From: Pseudomonas putida S13.1.2
GTDB lineage: Bacteria > Pseudomonadota > Gammaproteobacteria > Pseudomonadales > Pseudomonadaceae
Direction of reading: 5' to 3'
Length of the DNA stretch: 64,000 nucleotides
Assembly (NCBI RefSeq): GCF_000498395.2
Contig: NZ_CP010979.1
Location: 6,230,001 to 6,294,000, forward strand
The number at the start of each line of letters is the position of its first letter. The stretch's first letter is position 1. The position numbers were made by a program, and so were the translations under genes. Positions 26,454-34,735 of the stretch are shown here, piece by piece. The notes under the pieces were generated by a model. The model had not been told where the DNA came from, did not search any database, and saw only the letters and a program-made list of their open reading frames with translations.

Positions 26454-27143
26454 ATGAGTGCTTCCCTTGCCCATCTGGAGCGAAAGCTCGGTTATACCTT
26501 CAAGAATCAGGACCAGATGCTTCTGGCACTGACCCATCGCAGCTATGCCGGGCGCAATAACGAGCGCCTGGAGTTTCTCGGTGACGCCATTCTCAACTTC
26601 GTCGCCGGCGAGGCGCTGTTCGAGCGCTTCCCGCAGGCCCGCGAAGGCCAGCTGTCGCGCTTGCGCGCGCGCTTGGTCAAGGGCGAGACCCTGGCCCGCC
26701 TGGCGCGTGGTTTCGACCTGGGCGAATACCTGCGCCTGGGTTCGGGTGAGCTCAAGAGTGGCGGGTTCCGTCGCGAATCGATCCTGGCCGACGCCCTGGA
26801 GGCGCTCATTGGTGCCATCTACCTGGACGCCGACATGGACACGGCCCGGGAACGCGTGCTGGCCTGGCTGGCCGACGAGTTCGAGGGCCTGACCCTGGTC
26901 GACACCAACAAGGACCCGAAAACCCGCCTGCAAGAATTCCTGCAATCGCGCAGCTGTGAGCTGCCGCGTTACGAAGTAGTGGATATCCAGGGTGAACCGC
27001 ACTGCCGTACGTTCTTCGTCGAATGCGAAGTCGTGCTGCTGAACAACAAGAGCCGTGGTCAGGGCGTTAGCCGGCGTATTGCCGAGCAAGTCGCTGCCGC
27101 GTCTGCACTGATCGCCCTGGGCGTGGAGAATGGCAATGACTGA
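26454..27143 (+). CDS. rnc: Ribonuclease III
   Basis: A 229-residue double-strand-specific endoribonuclease that cuts rRNA precursors and many hairpins. The catalytic signature NERLEFLGDAILN (about 37-49) and ADALEALIGAIYLD form the active centre. The C-terminal double-strand RNA-binding domain has DPKTRLQEFLQ and GQGVSRRIAEQVAAASAL. Start ATG at 26454. It overlaps era by 8 bases, the usual rnc-era coupling. An A-rich AACAACAA lies before the start. Confidence 0.97.
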   Translation: MSASLAHLERKLGYTFKNQDQMLLALTHRSYAGRNNERLEFLGDAILNFVAGEALFERFPQAREGQLSRLRARLVKGETLARLARGFDLGEYLRLGSGELKSGGFRRESILADALEALIGAIYLDADMDTARERVLAWLADEFEGLTLVDTNKDPKTRLQEFLQSRSCELPRYEVVDIQGEPHCRTFFVECEVVLLNNKSRGQGVSRRIAEQVAAASALIALGVENGND

Positions 27144-28038
27144 TAACAACCCGACTCGCTGCGGCTACGTGGCCATTGTCGGCCGCCCCAACGTGGGCAA
27201 GTCGACCTTGCTCAACCACATCCTGGGCCAGAAGCTGGCGATCACTTCGCGCAAGCCGCAGACCACCCGCCACAACATGCTCGGTATCAAGACCGAAGGT
27301 GATGTGCAGGCGATTTACGTCGATACCCCCGGTATGCACAAGGCCAACGACAAAGCCTTGAACCGCTACATGAACCGCAACGCCTCGGCGGCCCTCAAGG
27401 ACGTCGACGTGGTGATCTTCGTGGTCGACCGCACCAAGTGGACCGACGAGGACCAACTGGTGCTGGAGCGCGTGCAGTACGTGACCGGCCCGTTGATCAT
27501 CGCGGTCAACAAGACCGACCGCATGGAAGAGAAGGCCGAGTTGATCCCGCACCTGCAGTGGCTGCAGGAGCAACTGCCAAACGCCGAAGTCATGCCGATT
27601 TCTGCGCAGCAGGGGCACAACCTCGAAGCGCTGGAAGCACAGATCGCCAAGCACCTGCCCGAGAACGATCACTTCTTCCCGGAAGACCAGATCACCGACC
27701 GCAGCAGCCGCTTCCTGGCCGCCGAACTGGTGCGCGAGAAGATCATGCGCCAGCTGGGTGCGGAGTTGCCGTACCAGATCACCGTGGAGATCGAGGAATT
27801 CAAGCAGCAGGGCCATGTGTTGCACATTCACGCGTTGATCCTGGTTGAACGCGACGGCCAGAAGAAAATCATCATTGGCGACAAGGGCGAGCGTATCAAG
27901 CGTATCGGCTCCGAGGCGCGCAAGGACATGGAAGTGCTGTTCGACTCCAAGGTCATGCTCAACCTGTGGGTCAAGGTGAAAGGCGGCTGGTCGGATGACG
28001 AGCGCGCCCTGCGCTCGCTGGGCTACGGCGACCTGTAA
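27136..28038 (+). CDS. era: Ribosome assembly GTPase Era
   Basis: A 300-residue GTPase that binds the 3' end of 16S rRNA and checks small-subunit maturation. GRPNVGKST (G1), DTPGMH (G3) and NKTD (G4) are clear, followed by a KH domain with GHVLHIHALILVERDGQKKIIIGDKGERIKRIG. The ATG at 27136 (MTDNNPTRCG) is taken as the start; an ATG two codons earlier also lies in frame. It overlaps rnc and is followed by a REP cluster before recO. Confidence 0.97.
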   Translation: MTDNNPTRCGYVAIVGRPNVGKSTLLNHILGQKLAITSRKPQTTRHNMLGIKTEGDVQAIYVDTPGMHKANDKALNRYMNRNASAALKDVDVVIFVVDRTKWTDEDQLVLERVQYVTGPLIIAVNKTDRMEEKAELIPHLQWLQEQLPNAEVMPISAQQGHNLEALEAQIAKHLPENDHFFPEDQITDRSSRFLAAELVREKIMRQLGAELPYQITVEIEEFKQQGHVLHIHALILVERDGQKKIIIGDKGERIKRIGSEARKDMEVLFDSKVMLNLWVKVKGGWSDDERALRSLGYGDL

Positions 28039-28051
28039 CGCCCGCACGGTC

Positions 28052-28172
28052 CCTGTAGGAGCGGCCTTGTGTCGCGATAGGGCCGCACAGCGGCCCCAGA
28101 TTTTCAGCTTCGCAGCATAAATCGCCGGGGCTGCTGTGCAGCCCAATCGCGACACAAGGCCGCTCCTACAAG
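28052..28172. repeat. Inverted REP pair between era and recO
   Basis: CTGTAGGAGCGGCCTTGTGTCGCGA and its inverse TCGCGACACAAGGCCGCTCCTACA enclose GGGCCGC/GCGGCCC and GGGCTGC-type hairpins. It lies inside an otherwise conserved codirectional gene run, ending 32 bases before recO. Confidence 0.8.
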
Positions 28173-28204
28173 GGCCAGTGCAACCCCTGGGGCAAGTGAC
28201 TTCC

Positions 28205-28888
28205 ATGGAACAACCTGTCGGCCAGCCAGCCTACGTGCTGCACAGTCGTGCCTACAAGGAAACCAGCGCGCTGGTGGACTTGTTCACGCCGCAGGGCCGC
28301 GTGCGCGCCGTACTGCGGCGTGCGCGTGGCAAGGGCGGCAGCCTGGTGCGTCCATTCGTACCCCTTGAGGTGGAGCTGCGTGGGCGTGGCGAGCTGAAGA
28401 ATGTCGGGCGGATGGACAGCGCCGGCATTGCCGCCTGGCTGCACGGCGATGCCCTGTTCAGCGGGTTGTACCTCAATGAACTGCTCATGCGCCTGCTGCC
28501 TGCCGAAGCGCCGTTCCCGGCCCTGTTCGAGCACTACGCCCTGACCTTGCAGGCTTTGGCCGCCGGGCGCCCGCTGGAGCCGCTGCTGCGCTCGTTCGAA
28601 TGGCGGCTGCTGGACGAACTGGGTTATGCGTTCTCGCTGAACCATGACGTCAACGACCAACCCATCGCGGTCGACGGCTTGTACCGCTTGCGCGTGGATG
28701 CCGGCCTGGAACGGGTCGAACTCCTGCAGCCCGGCCTGTTTCGCGGCATCGAGCTGTTGGCCCTGGCCGACGCCGACTGGGATACCCCAGGCGCTTTGCT
28801 CGCAGCCAAGCGCCTGATGCGCCAGGCATTGGCGGTGCATCTGGGCGCAAAGCCGTTGGTCAGCCGGGAACTGTTTCGCAAGCGCTGA
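28205..28888 (+). CDS. recO: DNA repair protein RecO
   Basis: A 227-residue recombination mediator that works with RecR to load RecA at gaps. The N-terminal OB fold has PAYVLHSRAYKETSALVDLFTPQGRVRAVLRRARGKGG. The helical part around LFSGLYLNELLMRLLP and LFEHYALTLQAL is typical. The ATG at 28205 is chosen; the longer frame runs back into REP sequence. No four-cysteine zinc site is seen, as in other gammaproteobacterial RecO. Confidence 0.93.
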   Translation: MEQPVGQPAYVLHSRAYKETSALVDLFTPQGRVRAVLRRARGKGGSLVRPFVPLEVELRGRGELKNVGRMDSAGIAAWLHGDALFSGLYLNELLMRLLPAEAPFPALFEHYALTLQALAAGRPLEPLLRSFEWRLLDELGYAFSLNHDVNDQPIAVDGLYRLRVDAGLERVELLQPGLFRGIELLALADADWDTPGALLAAKRLMRQALAVHLGAKPLVSRELFRKR

Positions 28889-28931
28889 TCACGACGTATG
28901 CTGTGGGGCTCAACCTTCAGGAGAGCCTTTC

Positions 28932-29672
28932 GTGACTCACAGCAACCGCATGCTTCTCGGCGTAAACATCGACCACGTGGCGACCCTGCGCCAAGCCCGG
29001 GGCACGCGTTACCCTGATCCGGTCAAGGCTGCCCTGGACGCCGAGGAAGCGGGCGCCGATGGCATCACCGTGCACCTGCGCGAGGACCGTCGGCACATCC
29101 AGGAACGCGACGTGGTGCTGCTCAAGGACGTGCTGCAGACGCGCATGAACTTCGAAATGGGCGTCACCGAAGAGATGATGGCCTTCGCTGAGAAAATTCG
29201 CCCGGCGCACATCTGCCTGGTGCCTGAAACCCGTCAGGAACTGACTACCGAAGGTGGCCTGGACGTGGCCGGGCAGGAGGCACGGATCAAGGCAGCAGTG
29301 GAGCGCCTTGCCCGCACCGGTGCCGAAGTGTCGTTGTTCATCGATGCTGACGAGCGCCAGATCGAGGCCTCACGGCGGGTGGGTGCGCCGGCCATCGAGC
29401 TGCATACCGGGCGTTACGCCGATGCCCAAACCCCGACCGAAGTGGCCGAGGAGCTCAAGCGTATCGTCGATGGCGTGGCGTTTGGCGTGGGGCAGGGGCT
29501 GATCGTCAATGCTGGCCACGGGCTGCATTACCACAACGTCGAGGCGGTGGCGGCGATCAAAGGTATCAATGAACTGAACATTGGCCATGCCTTGGTGGCG
29601 CATGCCTTGTTTGTAGGCTTCAAGGCCGCAGTGGCCGAGATGAAGGCATTGATCGTGGCGGCTTCGCGCTGA
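28932..29672 (+). CDS. pdxJ: Pyridoxine 5'-phosphate synthase
   Basis: A 246-residue TIM barrel that joins deoxyxylulose 5-phosphate and aminoacetone phosphate in vitamin B6 synthesis. LLGVNIDHVATLRQARGTRYPDP is the N-terminal signature with the catalytic His. The catalytic Glu lies in FEMGVTEEM, and ELHTGRYAD and GLIVNAGHGLHYHNV follow. The GTG at 28932, with an AGGAGAG site, gives the usual length; an ATG six codons later is possible. It ends the lepA-lepB-rnc-era-recO-pdxJ run. Confidence 0.95.
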   Translation: MTHSNRMLLGVNIDHVATLRQARGTRYPDPVKAALDAEEAGADGITVHLREDRRHIQERDVVLLKDVLQTRMNFEMGVTEEMMAFAEKIRPAHICLVPETRQELTTEGGLDVAGQEARIKAAVERLARTGAEVSLFIDADERQIEASRRVGAPAIELHTGRYADAQTPTEVAEELKRIVDGVAFGVGQGLIVNAGHGLHYHNVEAVAAIKGINELNIGHALVAHALFVGFKAAVAEMKALIVAASR

Positions 29673-29683
29673 CTGATTGGGTT

Positions 29684-29796
29684 GCCTGTACTGGCCTCTT
29701 CGCGGGTAAACCCGCTCCCACAGGGATTGCACAAGCCTTAAGGCCTGCGGAGTACTTGTGGGAGCGGGTTTACCCGCGAAGAGGCCGCTACAGGCA
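29684..29796. repeat. REP inverted pair after pdxJ
   Basis: CTCTTCGCGGGTAAACCCGC units in opposite orientation with GCTCCCACAGG edges, between convergent pdxJ and the sensor kinase gene. Near-perfect arms suggest a strong hairpin in either direction. Confidence 0.82.
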
Positions 29797-29801
29797 GCCG
29801 A

Positions 29802-31184
29802 TTACTCGGCAGGAAACACCAGGGTGAAGCGGGTAGGCCCCAAGGGGCTGCTGTTCACTTCGACCCGCCCGCCATGCAACTGCATGATCGACCGCACGAT
29901 CGCTAACCCCAGCCCGGTCCCGCCCTCCATTCGCGAGCGCCCTGAGCCCACCCGGTAAAACCGCTCGAACAAGCGCGACTGGTGCTGCGCAGCAATGCCA
30001 TTGCCTTTGTTCTCCACCGATAACCGTACTTCGCTGCCCGAGCGTTCGATGCGCAATTCGACGCGCTCACCCTCAGGGCTGTGGCGGATGGCATTGCTCA
30101 ACAGGTTCGACAACGCCCGCTGAAACATCAGCCGATCCCCCAGTGCCGTTCCCCAACCCTGCACACGCAGCTCAACTGCTTTCCCCTCGGCACTGAAGGC
30201 AAACAGCTCGACAACCCGCGCTGCCTCGTCAGCCAGCGCCAAGGGTTTCAATGCAACCTGCGTTTGCGGCTGGCTCACCTGGGCGAGAAACAGCATGTCA
30301 TTGATGATGCGGTTGAGTCGGGTCAGTTCCTCGATACTGTCTTCCAGCACTTCCCGGTAGTTGGCGTTGTCCCGCTCACGGGCCAGGGTCACCTGCGCCT
30401 TACCCATCAGGTTGCTCAACGGGGTGCGCAGCTCATGGGCCAGATCGTCGGAAAACTGCGACAACTGGCTCACGCCCTGATCGAGGCGGTCGAGCATCAC
30501 GTTGATGCTGCTGGCCAGTTCCGCCAGTTCTTGCGGCAGGCCGGTAGCCGGCAGGCGATGCTGCAGGTCCTGGGCCGACACTTGCCCGGCAATGCGCCGG
30601 AAGCGCCGCAGCGGTTTCAGGCCGCGCTGCATCAGCCACCAGGCACCCGCGCCAATCAATACCAGCAGCAGTGGCAAAGCGAGCAAGGTCGAATGCAGGT
30701 AGGCCTGCAACAGGGCGTTGTCGTCGGCGCGGTTGAGCGACATCATCACCTTGACCGGTGTGTTGTCGCGCAGGCGCATCAGCCGGGTCACGGTAAGGAT
30801 CTGGTTGCCGCTGCTGTCGCGCCATGCGTGAAAGGCCAGGCGGGTACCGGTGTGCAACTCGCTTACCCGCGACTCCAGGGCCGGCCCGAGGCTGAGCAGG
30901 TGCGGGTGGCGGCCTTCCAGGGCCATTACGCTGAGGCTGAGGTTGTCATGCCCCATGACCAGGTCGAGCAGTGGATGCGCGCGACTGCCCAGGTCCTCGC
31001 TGCGCAGGTCGACGCGCAAATTGTGCTCGACCTGCAGCATCTTGCGCGCCAGGTCCTTGCGTGCGCGGCTGTCCAGTTCGTGGTCCAGGGCGAACACGGC
31101 CAGGCAGGCCAGCAGCAGTACCAGGGCGGCGCCCATCAGTGTCACGCTCAGGCCCAGGCGCAGCGACAGGCTGGCGTTTTTCAA
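29802..31184 (-). CDS. Heavy-metal-type sensor histidine kinase (CusS/CopS-like)
   Basis: A 460-residue kinase. Helices at about 9-33 and 165-184 flank a periplasmic domain rich in His (for example GRHPHLLSLGP and AFHAW). HAMP follows, then His250 in FSDDLAHELRTPLSNLMGKAQVTL and an ATPase domain ending EGGTGLGLAIVRSIMQLHGG. The pattern is that of the CusS/CopS group, which senses copper, silver or zinc. The start appears to be TTG at 31184, whose TTGA overlaps the regulator's stop. The metal is not determined by the sequence. Confidence 0.85.
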   Translation of the reverse strand: MKNASLSLRLGLSVTLMGAALVLLLACLAVFALDHELDSRARKDLARKMLQVEHNLRVDLRSEDLGSRAHPLLDLVMGHDNLSLSVMALEGRHPHLLSLGPALESRVSELHTGTRLAFHAWRDSSGNQILTVTRLMRLRDNTPVKVMMSLNRADDNALLQAYLHSTLLALPLLLVLIGAGAWWLMQRGLKPLRRFRRIAGQVSAQDLQHRLPATGLPQELAELASSINVMLDRLDQGVSQLSQFSDDLAHELRTPLSNLMGKAQVTLARERDNANYREVLEDSIEELTRLNRIINDMLFLAQVSQPQTQVALKPLALADEAARVVELFAFSAEGKAVELRVQGWGTALGDRLMFQRALSNLLSNAIRHSPEGERVELRIERSGSEVRLSVENKGNGIAAQHQSRLFERFYRVGSGRSRMEGGTGLGLAIVRSIMQLHGGRVEVNSSPLGPTRFTLVFPAE

Positions 31185-31855
31185 ACCCGGGCCTCAAGGA
31201 CATAGCCTACGCCGCGCAGGGTATGGATCAGCTTGTTGTCGAACGGGTCGTCGATCTTCGCCCGCAGGCGGCGGATCGAAACCTCGACCACGTTGGTGTC
31301 GCAGTCGAAATTCATGTCCCATACCAACGAGATGATCTGGGTGCGCGAAAGCACTTCACCACTCTGGCGCATCAGCAGGTGCAGCAGGGCGAACTCCTTG
31401 GCGGTCAGGTCAATACGCTGCCCGGCGCGGTAGGCGCGGTGGCGACCAGGGTCCAGCTCCAGGTCGGCCACGCGCAGGGTGCTGGGCTGCAGCTGCTGAT
31501 CGTTACGGCGCAGCAGGCTGCGGATACGCGCCAGAAGTTCAGGGAATTCGAAGGGCTTGAGCAGGTAGTCGTCGGCGCCCAGGTCCAGGCCTTTGACCCG
31601 GTCGGCCAGGCGACCGTGGGCGGTCAGCATCATGATGCGCGTGGCCGATTCGGCGCGCAGCCGCTGCAGCACGGTCCAGCCATCGATTTCCGGCAGGTTG
31701 ACGTCGAGGATGACCAGGTCGTAGGGCTGTTGGCGGGCCAGGTGCAGGCCGTCGGTGCCGGTGTGTGCGCAGTCGACCACGTAGCCGTTTTCGCGCAGGC
31801 CCTGTTGCAGGTAATCGGCGGTACGCAGTTCGTCCTCGATGATCAGTAGGCGCAT
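31181..31855 (-). CDS. Heavy-metal-type response regulator (CusR/CopR-like)
   Basis: A 224-residue OmpR-type regulator. Asp51 (VILDVNLPEIDGW) is the phosphoacceptor, Lys lies in DDYLLKPFEFPELLARI, and the winged helix ends with VVEVSIRRLRAKID and TLRGVGYVLEAR. SLVWDMNFDCDTNVVEV is a mark of the CusR/CopR/CzcR branch. The ATG at 31855 gives standard length; the upstream open frame is REP sequence. It is coupled to the sensor gene and divergent from the small exported protein. Confidence 0.88.
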   Translation of the reverse strand: MRLLIIEDELRTADYLQQGLRENGYVVDCAHTGTDGLHLARQQPYDLVILDVNLPEIDGWTVLQRLRAESATRIMMLTAHGRLADRVKGLDLGADDYLLKPFEFPELLARIRSLLRRNDQQLQPSTLRVADLELDPGRHRAYRAGQRIDLTAKEFALLHLLMRQSGEVLSRTQIISLVWDMNFDCDTNVVEVSIRRLRAKIDDPFDNKLIHTLRGVGYVLEARV

Positions 31856-31953
31856 GGGGGAGCTCGGTGTAAGGAAAGGGGGCGATTCTCGACCCTGTAG
31901 TGACATCAGGGTCAAGGGGCAGGATGTTACGGCATGCCTATGGCGCTGCGGCG

Positions 31954-31986
31954 CAGATAACGGATTTGTAATCCTGCTGTTATCTG
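31954..31986. promoter_or_regulatory. Nested palindrome, possible CusR/CopR-like operator
   Basis: CAGATAAC (31954-31961) pairs with GTTATCTG (31979-31986), and inside it GGATT (31962-31966) pairs with AATCC (31970-31974). TGTAATCC within it recurs before the small gene at about 32096-32103. TTAC/GTAA-containing boxes are usual for CopR/CusR/CzcR regulators. Confidence 0.45.
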
Positions 31987-31997
31987 GCTGTCTGTCA

Positions 31998-32072
31998 GGG
32001 CCCTTTCGCGGGTAAACCCGCTCCCACAGAACGGCACAGCGTTGAGATCTGTGCGAAGAGGCCCCGACAGGC
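31998..32072. repeat. REP pair in divergent intergenic region
   Basis: TTTCGCGGGTAAACCCGCTCCCACAG with a partial inverted unit (CTGTGCGAAGAGGCCCC) to its right. This is one of few REPs here that lie between divergent genes. Confidence 0.65.
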
Positions 32073-32175
32073 AACACAAGGCCACATTGCAGGACTGTAA
32101 TCCGCGCCTCACCTTGCTGTTAGCCGCCCCTCGCTAGGATGGCCGCATCTGATCGGTTATCACGAGGCAAACACG

Positions 32176-32379
32176 ATGAACCTGACCAAATACCTGCTGC
32201 TGGCCACCTTGGCCCTGGGCAGTGCCAGTGTCTATGCCGAGGGCGGTGCTGAGCGCTCGAAGCAGTTCTGGCAAGCGTTCCGCGAAGACCAGCAGCGCCT
32301 GCACGGTGACAAGCAACAGGCCGTTGCCGAACGCCAGCGCAAGGCGCAAGAGAAGGCCCGTGAGGTGGCCAAGGACTGA
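32176..32379 (+). CDS. Small exported protein of 67 residues
   Basis: A cleavable signal peptide (MNLTKYLLLATLALGSASVYA) is followed by a mature chain of about 46 residues that is mainly charged and helical (ERSKQFWQAFREDQQRLHGDKQQAVAERQRKAQEKAREVAKD). No cysteine or His cluster is seen, so metal binding is not obvious. It has an ACGAGG-like ribosome site and its own terminator, so it is a real gene. It is divergent from the CusR-like regulator and probably under its control. No family recognised; size and position suggest a periplasmic stress protein. Confidence 0.8.
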   Translation: MNLTKYLLLATLALGSASVYAEGGAERSKQFWQAFREDQQRLHGDKQQAVAERQRKAQEKAREVAKD

Positions 32380-32426
32380 GGTAACAACACCTGCGCCGCG
32401 ACAGCTCCTCGTCGCAGGTGTATTCA

Positions 32427-32450
32427 GGCGCCCAACCGGGCGCCTTTTTT
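32427..32450 (+). terminator. Rho-independent terminator between convergent genes
   Basis: GGCGCCC/GGGCGCC (32427-32433 with 32438-32444), AACC loop and six T. It ends the small exported protein gene and lies just before the 3' end of cmoB. Confidence 0.93.
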
Positions 32451-33405
32451 ATTTGCGCGCCAGCAGGGTGGCGCGGCGTGGGGCAGGCAGGCCTTCGATG
32501 GTCTTGCTGTGGTCGTTCGGGTCGAGGAAGTCGCCCAGCGACTGGTAGCGCATCCACTCGGTGCTGCGCTGCTCCTCGATGCTGGTCACGCTCACATCGA
32601 CACAACGTACATCGCTGAAGCCGGCACGACGCAACCAGCGCGCCAGGGCGGGTACCGACGGCAGGTACCAGACGTTGCGCATCTGCGCATAGCGGTCCTC
32701 AGGCACCAGCACCTGGTTTTCGTCACCCTCGATCACCAAGGTTTCCAGAACCAGCTCGCCTCCTTTGACCAGGCAGTCCTTGAGCGCCAGCAGGTGCTCG
32801 ATGGGTGAGCGCCGGTGATAGAACACGCCCATGGAAAACACGGTGTCGAAGCCTTCCAGGTTGGCAGGCAGTTCTTCCAGGGCGAAGGGCAGGTGCCAGG
32901 CCGGCAGCTCCGGCAAGTATTGCTGGACGGCCTGGAACTGGCAAAAGAACAGCCAGTTGGGGTCGACGCCAATCACCATGTCGGCGCCGGCACCGAGCAT
33001 GCGCCACTGGTAGTAGCCGTTGCCGCAGCCGACGTCGAGCACGCGTTTGCCCTTGAGGTCCAGGTGCGGGCCTACCCGCGACCATTTCCAGTCCGAATGC
33101 CATTCGGTGTCTACATGCACGCCAAACAGATCGAACGGCCCTTTTCGCCATGGCGACAGGCCCATGAGTGCCTGGCGCATCTGCGCGCGGGTAGCGTCGT
33201 CGCAATCGCAGTCCAGGCGCAGCCCGTTGACCAGGTCGATTTCGCTGGGTTGCAGGGCAGGCAGGGCATCGAGTGCACCGCGCCAGCGGTCGAGGTCGCC
33301 GTGGCCTTTCTCCAGCTTGGCTTGCAGTTGCGCTTGCAGGCCTTGCGACCAGGAAGCCAGGGGCGTGCCCGCCAGGCGGCGGACGAGGGGGGACAGATCG
33401 ATCAT
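32449..33405 (-). CDS. cmoB: tRNA U34 carboxymethyltransferase CmoB
   Basis: A 318-residue enzyme that moves the carboxymethyl group from carboxy-SAM to 5-hydroxyuridine at position 34, giving cmo5U in several tRNAs. The SAM-fold motif VLDVGCGNGYYQWRMLGAGADMVIGVDP is central, and WLFFCQFQAVQQYLP and FSMGVFYHRRSPIEHL are CmoB signatures. Length matches (about 320). Its ATG overlaps the cmoA stop by four bases (ATGA), so the two are coupled. Confidence 0.96.
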   Translation of the reverse strand: MIDLSPLVRRLAGTPLASWSQGLQAQLQAKLEKGHGDLDRWRGALDALPALQPSEIDLVNGLRLDCDCDDATRAQMRQALMGLSPWRKGPFDLFGVHVDTEWHSDWKWSRVGPHLDLKGKRVLDVGCGNGYYQWRMLGAGADMVIGVDPNWLFFCQFQAVQQYLPELPAWHLPFALEELPANLEGFDTVFSMGVFYHRRSPIEHLLALKDCLVKGGELVLETLVIEGDENQVLVPEDRYAQMRNVWYLPSVPALARWLRRAGFSDVRCVDVSVTSIEEQRSTEWMRYQSLGDFLDPNDHSKTIEGLPAPRRATLLARK

Positions 33406-34145
33406 GGCAGGGCTATCAACGAGGCGAAGTTAAGGCATTGGAACCAGGGCACCACTTTGCTGAAGCCGGCGGCGCGCAGGCGCTGCTGGTGGGCTTCGAG
33501 CGTATCGGGCCGCATCACGTTTTCGATGGCGCTGCGCTTCTGGGCGATTTCCAGTTCGCTGTAGCCATTGGCCCGCTTGAAGTCCAGGTGCAGTTCATTG
33601 AGCAGGTCCTGCTCTTGCTCATCGGCAAAGCGCAGTTTTTCTGAAAGGATCAGCGCACCACCCGGCAGCAGTGCCTGACGGATGCGCCCGAGCAGTTCCA
33701 GGCGTTGGTCGGGTGCGATGAATTGCAGGGTGAAGTTCATCGCCACGACCGAGGCGGGCTCGAAGGGCAGGGCAAGGATATCGGCTTCCAGCACTTGCAC
33801 CGGCAGCAGCTCCTGGAACATCGAGTCCTGGGCGGTGAGGTACTGGCGGCAGCGCTCGACCATGGCGGCGGAATTGTCCACCGCGATCACCCGGCAGCCG
33901 TCGCTGCGCACATGGCGACGCAGCGACTGGGTGACAGCACCCAACGATGCGCCCAGGTCGTACAGTGCGGTGCCTGGTTGGGCGAAACGCGCAGCCAGTA
34001 CGCCGAGGTTTTCGACGATGGTTGGGTAGCCGGGCACCGAGCGCTTGATCATGTCCGGGAACACGCGCACCACGTCTTCGTTGAAGACGAAGTCGGGCAC
34101 TTGCTCCAGGGGTTGCGAGAAAAGGCGGTCGGGTTGTTTGCTCAC
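33402..34145 (-). CDS. cmoA: Carboxy-SAM synthase CmoA
   Basis: A 247-residue protein that makes carboxy-SAM from SAM and prephenate for CmoB. FNEDVVRVFPDMIKRSVPGYPTIVENLGVLAARF is the family's opening block. ALYDLGASLGAVTQSLR holds the SAM loop, and MNFTLQFIAPDQRLELLGRI follows. The start is GTG at 34145 (MSKQPDRLFSQPLEQVPDFVFNE), as judged by family length. First gene of cmoA-cmoB. Confidence 0.95.
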   Translation of the reverse strand: MSKQPDRLFSQPLEQVPDFVFNEDVVRVFPDMIKRSVPGYPTIVENLGVLAARFAQPGTALYDLGASLGAVTQSLRRHVRSDGCRVIAVDNSAAMVERCRQYLTAQDSMFQELLPVQVLEADILALPFEPASVVAMNFTLQFIAPDQRLELLGRIRQALLPGGALILSEKLRFADEQEQDLLNELHLDFKRANGYSELEIAQKRSAIENVMRPDTLEAHQQRLRAAGFSKVVPWFQCLNFASLIALP

Positions 34146-34234
34146 GGCGAATCCAGGCGGCTGGTGATAGGCAGGGGGCGCATTCTAGCCAAACCGCAGC
34201 CTGGATGCATGGTCGGCTGACCAGCGCTGTGCGT

Positions 34235-34627
34235 TCAATTCACCCGGATGGCGCAATCGAAGGTCTGCACCGGGCGTACTTCCGGGGCCCAAGGTTGCTG
34301 GTAGACCAGCACCAGATGGCCTTCGCCAGCGGCGCGGGCCTGGAAGCGCCAGGTCGAAATACCCGAGCTGCCGACGATACCGGCGTCTTCCGGCGCGCTG
34401 TACACCTCGGGGCCAAGGCTTTGCAGCACGTTGGGTGCCGGGTTCTGAACCAGCCAGCGATAGCCGGTGGTCGGGTTGCTGGGCAGGGTGAGGGTCAGCA
34501 TCTGACCGACCTGCAGGCGCTTTGGGCATTCACTTTCGGCGTCCAGTTCTACGGGCTGCGTGGGGTGTTGCGTGCAGGCAGAAAGCAGGGCGAAGCTCAG
34601 GGGAACGAGCAGACGAGGGGCGGTCAT
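34235..34627 (-). CDS. Chagasin-family (I42) protease inhibitor lipoprotein
   Basis: A 130-residue protein with a lipoprotein signal (MTAPRLLVPLSFALLSAC, lipobox L-S-A-C at Cys18). The mature domain shows NPTTGYRWLV, the first binding loop of chagasin-type cysteine protease inhibitors, then GSSGISTWRFQARAAGEGHLVLVYQQPW, which matches the other loops. It should block papain-like proteases at the cell surface or in the periplasm. It lies downstream of the AsrA-like Lon on the same strand, with 108 bases and an 11-bp inverted repeat between. Confidence 0.82.
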   Translation of the reverse strand: MTAPRLLVPLSFALLSACTQHPTQPVELDAESECPKRLQVGQMLTLTLPSNPTTGYRWLVQNPAPNVLQSLGPEVYSAPEDAGIVGSSGISTWRFQARAAGEGHLVLVYQQPWAPEVRPVQTFDCAIRVN

Positions 34628-34694
34628 GTTGGCTCCGGGGGCTGACGATGACCTGAGGATAACCGATGATCGACGAGTTTTGTGTTGCCAGTGC

Positions 34695-34728
34695 CGGCCA
34701 CTTCGAGGCCAAAGCCGCGAAGTGGCCG
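34695..34728. other. 11-bp inverted repeat downstream of the lon-type gene
   Basis: CGGCCACTTCG (34695-34705) and CGAAGTGGCCG (34718-34728) are perfect inverse arms. There is no T run, so it may be a Rho-dependent stop site or mRNA end stabiliser for the protease gene. Confidence 0.4.
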
Positions 34729-34735
34729 TTGCAGG

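Larger units (their letters stand above)
31856..32175. other. Intergenic regulatory region of the metal-type two-component system
   Basis: A 320-base gap between the regulator gene and the small exported protein gene. It holds a nested palindrome (31954-31986), a REP pair (31998-32072), and a second TGTAATCC at about 32096-32103. No gene is seen. Confidence 0.6.

Noticed and set aside
26406..26457. Short frame before rnc as a remnant of the DUF4845 gene
   Set aside because: The last dozen codons read L-N-N-A-L-N-N-K-R-V-V-A, which shows no clear match to that family.
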